From the NCBI GenBank assembly GCA_045587785.1, contig JAZNDA010000127.1:1-6514 (forward strand): a stretch of 6,514 bases of DNA, written 5' to 3'. Positions 1 through 5,700 of the stretch are shown here, piece by piece; position 1 is the first letter of the stretch; every line of letters starts with the position of its first letter. The notes beneath the pieces were generated by a model. It was not told the DNA's origin and did no database searches. It saw only the letters and a list, made by a program, of their open reading frames with translations. This DNA comes from RGIG8775 sp045587785. GTDB taxonomy: Bacteria; Bacillota; Clostridia; Oscillospirales; CAG-272. The translations under genes and the position numbers were made by a program.

Positions 1-119
1 AAGTACTTCTTACCAACCTCCATAACGACGTCGGAGTACATCTGAATGAATCTTCTGTAGCAGTCCCAAGCCCATCTGGGGTTGTTCGAGCTCTTTGCGA
101 TATACTCAACAACGTCCTC
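1..119 (-). repeat. Outer copy of a 119-base exact direct repeat inside ppdK
   Basis: Bases 1-119 are identical to 496-614, and the match stops at base 120 (a) versus 615 (g). The left end of the match is cut by the window, so the true length may exceed 119. The offset of 495 bases is exactly 165 codons, so the frame is kept. It encodes residues 279-317, equal to 114-152. Confidence 0.97.
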
Positions 120-953
120 ACCCTGTGCGTTGGTAAGGAACTCACCCATAAGCTTCTTCTCGCCGGTGGCGGGGTCACGGGTGAATGCAACACCGGTACC
201 ACAGTCATCGCCCATGTTACCGAATGCCATCATCTGTACGTTAACGGCAGTACCCCAAGAATAGGGAATGTCGTTGTCACGACGGTATACGTTTGCTCTG
301 GGGTTGTCCCAAGAACGGAAGACCGCCTTGATCGCGCCCATAAGCTGCTCCTTGGGATCGGAGGGGAAATCCTGACCGATCTTTGCCTTGTATTCTGCCT
401 TGAACTGGTTAGCAAGCTCTCTCAGATCGTCAGCCGTAAGCTCGATGTCCTGCTTTACGCCCTTTTCTTCCTTCATCTTGTCGATGAGCTCCTCAAAGTA
501 CTTCTTACCAACCTCCATAACGACGTCGGAGTACATCTGAATGAATCTTCTGTAGCAGTCCCAAGCCCATCTGGGGTTGTTCGAGCTCTTTGCGATATAC
601 TCAACAACGTCCTCGTTGATACCGAGGTTAAGAATGGTGTCCATCATACCGGGCATGGATGCTCTTGCGCCCGAACGAACCGAAACAAGGAGAGGATTGG
701 TCTTGTCGCCAAACTTCTTGCCCGTAACACCCTCCATCTTTACGATGTACTCGTTGATCTCAGCCTGAATATCGGGGTTGATCTGCTTGCCGTCCTCATA
801 ATACTGAGTACAAGCCTCTGTCGAAACGGTAAAGCCCTGAGGCACGGGAAGACCGATCTTGGTCATTTCCGCAAGGTTCGCGCCCTTACCGCCAAGCAAC
901 TCACGCATGCTTGCATCGCCTTCACTGAAAAGGTAGCAATACTTCTTTGCCAT
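1..953 (-). CDS. ppdK: Pyruvate, phosphate dikinase, N-terminal part (partial; runs off the left edge)
   Basis: This cytosolic enzyme interconverts pyruvate + ATP + phosphate with phosphoenolpyruvate + AMP + pyrophosphate. In anaerobic Clostridia it commonly works in the glycolytic direction or links PEP to pyruvate. The frame opens at ATG 953-951 as MAKKYCYLFSEGDASM and stays open for 317 codons to the edge. The nucleotide-binding domain is visible: GGKGANLAEM (residues 21-30, Lys23), SVRSGARASMPG (91-102, Arg93), FRSWDNPRA, and GTGVAFTRDPATGEK up to NAQGEDVV (275-282). From memory this follows Clostridium symbiosum PPDK almost position for position. The start is fixed by GGAGG (rc of 964-968), ten bases before the ATG. 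Oddity: after residue 278 the family continues EDVV then a small residue and IRTPQ, but here the protein returns to residue 114 (EDVVEYIAKSSNN) and repeats residues 114-152. The central phosphohistidine domain and the C-terminal PEP-binding domain lie outside the window. Identity is very secure; the sequence left of about position 119 may be an assembly error. Confidence 0.97.
   Translation of the reverse strand, partial: MAKKYCYLFSEGDASMRELLGGKGANLAEMTKIGLPVPQGFTVSTEACTQYYEDGKQINPDIQAEINEYIVKMEGVTGKKFGDKTNPLLVSVRSGARASMPGMMDTILNLGINEDVVEYIAKSSNNPRWAWDCYRRFIQMYSDVVMEVGKKYFEELIDKMKEEKGVKQDIELTADDLRELANQFKAEYKAKIGQDFPSDPKEQLMGAIKAVFRSWDNPRANVYRRDNDIPYSWGTAVNVQMMAFGNMGDDCGTGVAFTRDPATGEKKLMGEFLTNAQGEDVVEYIAKSSNNPRWAWDCYRRFIQMYSDVVMEVGKKY
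496..614 (-). repeat. Inner (expected) copy of the 119-base repeat in ppdK
   Basis: This copy sits where the PPDK family expects it. It encodes residues 114-152 (EDVVEYIAKSS... through FIQMYSDVVMEVGKKY) and is followed naturally by FEELIDKMKEEKG. It is therefore the authentic location, and 1-119 is the copy that is out of place. Confidence 0.97.
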
Positions 954-993
954 TGATATAAATCCTCCATTATATAGATTTCGATGTTTATTT

Positions 994-1036
994 GCTGTCT
1001 GCCATAACAAAAAAGCGTAATGCAGGGCAGTACAGC
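994..1036 (-). promoter_or_regulatory. Stem-loop at the 5' end of the ppdK transcript
   Basis: On the minus strand, GCTGT-A-CTGCC (1036-1026) can pair with GGCAG-ACAGC (1003-994). This gives ten base pairs with one bulged A and a 22-base loop that carries a T6 run. The 5' side starts at the transcription start predicted from the -10 box, so the mRNA would begin in a stem. Such 5' hairpins are known to protect bacterial mRNAs from decay, and leader structures can also be regulatory. The loop matches no riboswitch I recognise. The arms and pairing are seen directly; the function is inferred. Confidence 0.55.
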
Positions 1037-1042
1037 GCACAT

Positions 1043-1051
1043 ATTATAACA
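1043..1051 (-). promoter_or_regulatory. Extended -10 promoter for ppdK
   Basis: The reverse complement reads TGTTATAAT, a perfect TATAAT with an extended -10 TGn element. The predicted start is near 1036, giving a leader of about 83 bases. The -35 hexamer at 17-base spacing (TAGCAA, rc of 1066-1071) matches TTGACA at only three positions, as is tolerated for extended -10 promoters. No better box was found between here and the ppdK start. Confidence 0.6.
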
Positions 1052-1143
1052 CATTTTTTCCAAATTTGCTACATTTTTCACAAACATACTTCCTGAAATT
1101 TTGTAAACTTTTTTTGAACGCCAAAAGAAAGTACCAACCGTTG

Positions 1144-1172
1144 TTGACAAAACACAAAAAAAGCAATATAAT
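1144..1172 (+). promoter_or_regulatory. Consensus sigma-A promoter for the ECF S-component gene
   Basis: TTGACA (1144-1149) and TATAAT (1167-1172) are separated by exactly 17 bases, a perfect housekeeping promoter. The predicted start is near 1179-1180, giving a leader of about 68 bases. The promoter is divergent from that of ppdK, with about 100 bases between the two -10 boxes. A promoter this strong in front of a vitamin transporter subunit is often paired with downstream control, and a terminator-like hairpin follows. Confidence 0.85.
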
Positions 1173-1199
1173 AGTACGATACTTTATGTAATACTTATT

Positions 1200-1233
1200 T
1201 ATCGCCTATCGCCGCATATGCGGCTTTTTGGCG
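1200..1233 (+). promoter_or_regulatory. Terminator-like leader hairpin with competing arms
   Basis: GCCGCATATGCGGC (1211-1224) is a 14-base perfect palindrome followed at once by TTTTT (1225-1229), the shape of a small intrinsic terminator between promoter and gene. Just upstream is a tandem TATCGCC TATCGCC (1200-1213). Either CGCC (1203-1206 or 1210-1213) can pair with GGCG at 1230-1233. The second pairing would overlap the terminator stem, while the first would enclose it. The ribosome binding site lies a few bases downstream. No known aptamer is recognised. Attenuation is inferred; a DNA operator for a dimeric regulator would also fit the palindrome. Confidence 0.45.
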
Positions 1234-1235
1234 TT

Positions 1236-1240
1236 GGAGG
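1236..1240 (+). promoter_or_regulatory. Ribosome binding site fixing the S-component start
   Basis: GGAGG ends seven bases before ATG 1248. The upstream in-frame ATG at 1218 lies inside the leader palindrome and has no such site, so 1248 is the start. Confidence 0.9.
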
Positions 1241-1247
1241 ACAAACT

Positions 1248-1748
1248 ATGGACACGAAAAAACTGCATCGGCTGACTGCGGCTGCTCTGCTTGCCACATT
1301 CTGTTTTTGCGCCACTTGGCTGTTGAAGATCCCTTTTCTTTTCGGATACATCCATCTTGGCGACTGCTTCTGCCTTTTGTCGGGCTGGCTTCTGGGGCCG
1401 CTTTACGGCGCGCTCTCGGCAGGTATCGGCAGTGCCCTTGCCGACCTTGCCGCAGGCTATCCCGTCTACATCCCCGCCACCTTCCTTATTAAGGCGGCTA
1501 TGGCTCTTTTGGCTCATTACTTCTGCAAAAAAAACGGTTCGCTTGTCCGTCGCATAATGGGCGCGGTCTTGGCAGAACTTATCATGGTGGCAGGCTATTT
1601 CCTTTATGAATGCCTGCTTTACGGCATAGCAGGTGCCGTCCCCGCCATTTCGGGCAATCTTCTCCAGGCGGCAGGCGGTATCCTCACAGCCACCATCCTT
1701 TGGCAAGTCCTTACCCCCATTCTCAAAAAAGGCGGGTTTAAGTTTTAA
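1248..1748 (+). CDS. ECF transporter S component (vitamin-binding membrane subunit)
   Basis: The predicted product is a 166-residue membrane protein that captures a vitamin or precursor and docks on a shared energizing module (EcfT plus two ATPases) encoded elsewhere. About six hydrophobic helices are visible, at roughly residues 9-26, 30-50, 52-70, 74-93, 103-127 and 138-159. The stretch YIHLGDCFCLLSGWLLGP (34-51), followed by GIGSALADLAAGYPVYIP (59-76) and ATFLIKA, is characteristic of S components of the COG4720 / ECF-type riboflavin-like class (from memory PF07155 or PF12822). An Ala-x-x-x-Ala pattern in helix 1 (A12, A16) resembles the site where S components contact EcfT. The length is normal for the family. 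No EcfA or EcfT gene is adjacent, so it is probably a group II S component sharing a common module. Substrate cannot be assigned; hydroxymethylpyrimidine, pyridoxine and riboflavin are all used by relatives. A possible terminator just after the stop (CGCC-TCC-GGCG at 1757-1767, then T5 at 1774-1778) is weak. Confidence 0.88.
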   Translation: MDTKKLHRLTAAALLATFCFCATWLLKIPFLFGYIHLGDCFCLLSGWLLGPLYGALSAGIGSALADLAAGYPVYIPATFLIKAAMALLAHYFCKKNGSLVRRIMGAVLAELIMVAGYFLYECLLYGIAGAVPAISGNLLQAAGGILTATILWQVLTPILKKGGFKF

Positions 1749-1751
1749 GGG

Positions 1752-1892
1752 GAACGCGCCTCCGGCGGGTCGCTTTTTAAAAAAAGCTCCGCAAAAACTT
1801 TTACGGAATGGGTGCTCGAAAACTTTGCGTCATTTTGTACCCGAGAATCTCGCAGAGATTCTCGGGTAGCGCGAAGCCTCACAAAGACAAAG
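1752..1892 (-). repeat. Structured intergenic repeat, copy A (inverted orientation)
   Basis: Copy A aligns with copy C (6371-6514) read in the same direction. Shared blocks are GAACGCG at the outer edge (1752-1758), a GCTTTTT/AAAAAGC palindrome (1772-1787) in place of the CGAGCTTT one, an AAACTTT-type block, GTCATTTTG-y-ACCCG (1829-1843) leading into a stem-loop, and an AAGCC-CACAAA-AAAGAAAGC block (about 1873-1897). It is the most diverged copy. Its inner end abuts copy B so that AAAGAAAGC-TC-GCTTTCTTT (1889-1908) forms the centre of a large inverted repeat. There is no transposase and no credible gene here. Together with copy B it fills the non-coding gap 1749-2098. Confidence 0.75.
1838..1868. 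repeat. 14-bp perfect stem-loop inside copy A
   Basis: TACCCGAGAATCTC (1838-1851), loop GCA, then its exact complement (1855-1868). In the other two copies the matching position holds an 8-bp stem of different sequence with an AAA loop (TTT on the plus strand in copy C). No T-run follows on either strand, so it is not a standard terminator. Confidence 0.9.
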
Positions 1893-2068
1893 AAAGCTCG
1901 CTTTCTTTTCTTTTGTGTGGCAACGCGCGTCACCCCCCCGTCAAAGACGGGGGCAAAATGACTTGTAAGACCCATGCCGCAAAAGTTTGGTCGAGCTTTT
2001 CAAAGCTCGCGGGGTTTGGGGCAGAGCCCCAAAAACTCGTGCTCGCGGGGCGTGGGGCAGCGCCCCAC
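1893..2068 (+). repeat. Structured intergenic repeat, copy B (pth leader side)
   Basis: The first 29 bases (1893-1921) are identical to the reverse complement of 6486-6514, and 1976-2014 matches the reverse complement of 6395-6433 with two mismatches. Stem-loops in order: CCCCCGTC-AAA-GACGGGGG (1935-1953), CGAGCTTT-TC-AAAGCTCG (1992-2009), TTTGGGGC-AGA-GCCCCAAA (2015-2033) and GTGGGGC-AGC-GCCCCAC (2052-2068). It ends 18 bases before the pth ribosome binding site, so any transcript entering from upstream carries the whole structure in the pth leader. I found no convincing promoter for pth-mfd in the gap 1749-2098. The operon may be read from the S-component promoter or from one I cannot recognise. 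Confidence 0.85.
2005..2068 (+). repeat. Tandemly duplicated GC-rich stem-loop unit at the end of copy B
   Basis: GCTCGCGGGG occurs at 2005-2014 and again at 2041-2050, a 36-base period. Each is followed by a GGGGC-AGm-GCCCC stem-loop (arms 2015-2022/2026-2033 and 2052-2058/2062-2068). Copy C has only one such unit, so copy B carries an extra unit or C has lost one. Confidence 0.75.
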
Positions 2069-2086
2069 ATCAAACAACAACACAAA

Positions 2087-2091
2087 AAGGA
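2087..2091 (+). promoter_or_regulatory. Ribosome binding site fixing the pth start
   Basis: AAGGA ends seven bases before ATG 2099. The same frame stays open upstream to an ATG at 1808, but that stretch is repeat DNA and has no such site. Confidence 0.8.
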
Positions 2092-2098
2092 ACGACAT

Positions 2099-2749
2099 AT
2101 GGCAAACATTTTTGATATTTTCAAGGAGATCTCCGCAGGGCGCGAGGCAAAGACAAACGCCCCCATCACGCACATCATCGTGGGTCTGGGCAACCCCGGA
2201 GACAAGTATTACAATACCCGTCACAACGCAGGTTTTCTGATGATGGACTATCTTTCTCAGCGTGTGGGCACCAAGGTAGACCGCATCAAGTTCAAGGCAC
2301 TGTGCGGCGAGGCTGAGCTTGCGGGCAAACGCGTGCTTCTTATGAAGCCGCAAACGCTTATGAATGCATCGGGTCTTGCTGTAAAGGAGGCGGCGGCGTT
2401 TTATAAGATCGCCCCCGAAAACATTCTTGTGTTTTCAGACGATATCTCGCTGGACGTGGGAAGATCTCGCTTCCGCGCCAAGGGCAGCGACGGCGGACAG
2501 AGAGGACTTCGTTCGATTATCACGCAGATGGGGACCGACACGTTTCCGCGCATCCGCTTTGGCGTAGGAGCCAAACCCCACCCCGACTACGATCTTGCCG
2601 ATTGGGTGCTGTCGGAATTTTCCAAAGAGGAGCAAAAGCTTCTCTTCTCGCGCTTTGAGCCTGCGTATGAGGGAATGCTCCGCTACCTTGGGGGCGACAG
2701 CGAGGCTGCCATTCGCATCTGCAACGCGGGGAGCGAGGCAAACGCATGA
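2099..2749 (+). CDS. pth: Peptidyl-tRNA hydrolase
   Basis: Pth cleaves the ester bond of peptidyl-tRNAs that drop off ribosomes, recycling tRNA in the cytosol. The product has 216 residues, against about 190 in many bacteria, because some 25 residues (MANIFDIFKEISAGREAKTN...) precede the usual start of the fold at HIIVGLGNPG. Recognisable signatures are GLGNPGDKYYNTRHNAGF (Asn32, catalytic His42), MKPQTLMNASG (Met88, Asn89), FSDDISLDVG (catalytic Asp114) and FPRIRFGVG. These correspond to E. coli Asn10, His20, Met67/Asn68 and Asp93. Oddity: the GGHNG motif (E. coli His113-Asn114, substrate-contacting) reads GGQRG here (Gln134-Arg135). The catalytic His/Asp pair is intact, so an active enzyme is still expected. 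The stop overlaps the mfd start (ATGA), and pth-mfd adjacency is common in Bacillota. The start is chosen by the ribosome binding site and by where similarity to the family begins. Confidence 0.96.
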   Translation: MANIFDIFKEISAGREAKTNAPITHIIVGLGNPGDKYYNTRHNAGFLMMDYLSQRVGTKVDRIKFKALCGEAELAGKRVLLMKPQTLMNASGLAVKEAAAFYKIAPENILVFSDDISLDVGRSRFRAKGSDGGQRGLRSIITQMGTDTFPRIRFGVGAKPHPDYDLADWVLSEFSKEEQKLLFSRFEPAYEGMLRYLGGDSEAAIRICNAGSEANA

Positions 2750-5700
2750 GCATACTCACCGATGCCGTAAGACTGGATAAAGAGTACGGCGAACTGCGCT
2801 CCACCGCCCTGCTCGATTTTAAGTTCCCAAAGCCCCTGCCCATTGCGGTGGGCGGACTTTGCGACGGCGCGTCCGACGCGGTGCTTGTTTCTCTCATCGA
2901 GGACATACGGAGAGAGCGCGGCGGCACTGCACTTGTGATCTGCCACAGCGACAAGGAATGTGCACGCACCGCCGAGCTTCTTCGCCGATTCGGCATTGCC
3001 GCCTCGGTGTTTGGTACGCGAGACCTCAATCTATATAACATTACCGCCTCCCATGACTATGAGCATGAGAGGCTTCGCGTGCTGTTCGGCATCACCCACG
3101 GAACCCTTGACGCCGTGGTCACCACCCCCGACGCCGCTCTGGGCTATACCGTGCCGAGGGACCGATTGCAAAAGACTTGCTTCCGTTTGGACTTTGATAC
3201 CCCCGTTGACCTCGCAAGCTACGCGCGCCGCCTATGTGAGGCAGGCTACGTTCGCGTGGATATGGTGGACGGCATGGGGCAGTTTGCCATCCGCGGCGGC
3301 ATTTTGGACGTGTTTCCGCCCGTGTTTGAAGCCATCGGCGAGGACGTGGACGACGCAAAGCCCACCCCCTTCCGCATCGAGCTGTTCGGCGACGAGATCG
3401 ACCGCATCGGGCCGTTTGATATTGAATCCCAACGCTTTTTGCAAAATCTCGACGGTCTCTTGTTCCCGCCCGCCCACGAGACGCTTGCCGACAAGGACAT
3501 CCTTACGTCTGTTCGCAACGCCGTGCTGGCTCAGCAAAAGCGCGCCAAAGATCAAAATGCGGTGCGCGAGCTGGAAAAAGAGCTGTCCGCCATTGACGTA
3601 TGCCTTGAGAACGACGGCTTTGATCTGAATTTCATCGATAAATATATCTCCCTCGTCTACCCCGAGCGCGAGTGCCTTTTGGACTATTTTGGCGAGCGTC
3701 CGTTTACCGTTCTGCGCTCACACGCGGCGGTCGGCGAACGCCTTAAGGTCTTTGAACAGACGCTGGCGCAGACCGTGACCGATCTTCTGGTAAGCGGCAC
3801 CATCTCGCCAAAGCTTGCGGAATACGCCTGCCCGATTCAGAAGTTTCACAATTTCTGCTCGTCCTCCGTTGTCATTCGTTTAGACTCGCTGATGGCATCT
3901 GCCTCGGGTGAGCGGCTTGGCGGTCTGTTTACCTTCCGCACCAAGCACCTCGTCAGCTATAATGAGAAATACGATCTCCTTTACGAAGATCTTACCAATT
4001 CCGTAAGAAGCGGATATAAAGCCATCGTCATCGCTGAGAACGAGACCTCGGCAAAGAACCTTGGGGGTCTGCTCACCGAAAAGGGTTACAAGACCGCCGT
4101 GGAGGGCGACGGCAAGGACTATACCGCCACGGATCTGCCCGTGGGCACGGTGTATATCACATGGCGCGCATTTCTGAGCGGCTATGAGTTGGCGTCGCCC
4201 CGTATTTCGGTCTTTTCACTCTGCCCCGACGGCAAGAGCAATGCCGCCACGGTGTCGGGACGTCTTAAGACCGCCAAGCGCAAAAAGAGCGGTACACAGG
4301 CGATCCTTTCCGCCGCCGACCTTGAGGAAGGCGACTACGTGGTGCATGAAAACTACGGCATCGGTATTTATGAAGGGATTCAAAAGCTGACCGTGGACGG
4401 CGTCTCCCACGATTATATCAACATCCGCTTTGCAGGCAGCGACAAGCTGTTTCTGCCCGTGGAAAAAATGGACATGGTGTCCAAATATATCGGCGCGCGC
4501 GCCGAGGACGGCGTGGTCCGCCTTTCCAAATTCGGCGGCGCGGAATGGGGCAAGACCAAGGCAAAGACCAAGGCAGCAGTCAAGGATATCGCCAAGGACC
4601 TCATCAAGCTGTACGCCGAACGCATGCGCCGCGAGGGCTTTGCCTTTCCGCCCGACGACGATATGCAAGCCGACTTTGAAAGCTCATTTGAATTTGACGA
4701 GACAAGCGCCCAGCTTGACGCTATTGCCGACATTAAAGAGGACATGGAAAAGCCCACCCCCATGGACCGTCTGCTTTGCGGCGACGTGGGCTACGGCAAG
4801 ACCGAGGTCGCGCTCCGTGCGGCGTACAAGGCGGTACTGGGCGGCAAGCAGGTGGCACTTTTGGTGCCCACCACCATTTTAGCACTCCAGCACTACGGAA
4901 CGGCGGTCAGCCGCATGCGCGCTTTTGGCGTGGAGGTGGATATGATCTCCCGTTTCCGCACCCCAAAACAGATCGCGCAATCGGTCAGAAAGCTGGCACG
5001 CGGCGAGACCGACCTCATTATCGGCACACACCGCCTGCTCTCGGGCGATATTTCCTTTAAAAACCTTGGTCTGCTCATCATCGACGAGGAGCAACGCTTC
5101 GGCGTGGCGCAAAAGGAAAAGATCAAGCAGATCGCGGGCAACGTGGACGTACTCACGCTGACCGCCACCCCCATTCCCCGTACGCTTAACATGGCAATGG
5201 GCGGCATCCGCGACATTTCGGTGCTGGACGAGGCTCCGTGCGACCGACTTCCCGTTCAGACCTACGTGCTTGAGGACGATGACACCATCATCTTTGAAGC
5301 CATCCGCCGAGAGCTCAGACGGGGCGGACAGGTCTTTTATATGCACAACGTCATCGAATCGATCAACACGCTGGCGCGCCGCATTTCCGAACAGTTCCCC
5401 GACGCGAGCATCCGTGTGGCGCACGGCAAAATGGAAAAAGAGGAGCTGGAGGACATCTGGAACTCCATGCTGACGGGTGAGACCGACATTCTGATCAGCA
5501 CCAGCATCATAGAAACGGGCATCGACGTGCCCAACGCCAACACACTGATCGTTGACAACGCCCACCGCTTGGGACTCTCTCAGCTTCATCAGCTCCGTGG
5601 GCGCGTGGGACGGTCCTCGCGCCGCGCCTACGCCTACTTCACATACCCCAAAAACATGGCACTGACCGAGATCTCCGAAAAACGCTTGGAAGCCATTCGC

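Noticed and set aside
863..1150. Minus-strand 95-codon frame overlapping the ppdK start and leader
   Set aside because: It overlaps ppdK out of frame, spans the promoter and leader, and has no recognisable protein features.
1218..1247. Earlier ATG at 1218 for the S component
   Set aside because: It lies inside the leader palindrome with no ribosome binding site; ATG 1248 has GGAGG at ideal spacing.
1180..1247. Known vitamin riboswitch (TPP, FMN, preQ1) in the S-component leader
   Set aside because: The leader is too short for TPP or FMN aptamers and I see none of the conserved preQ1 core.
1206..1706. Minus-strand 166-codon frame opposite the S component
   Set aside because: The plus strand has a promoter, ribosome binding site and clear family signatures; the antisense translation has none.
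1808..2098. Upstream in-frame extension of pth to an ATG at 1808 (313 residues)
   Set aside because: The extra 97 codons are translated repeat DNA with no Pth similarity and no suitable ribosome binding site; ATG 2099 has AAGGA at seven bases.
1749..2098. CRISPR array or tRNA gene in the repeat-rich gap
   Set aside because: There are no regularly spaced identical repeats with unique spacers, and no cloverleaf or CCA-type end; the repeats are inverted and internally palindromic.
4879..5589. Minus-strand 236-codon open frame inside mfd
   Set aside because: A shadow of the GC-rich mfd codons; the plus-strand product has every Mfd motor motif across the same bases.
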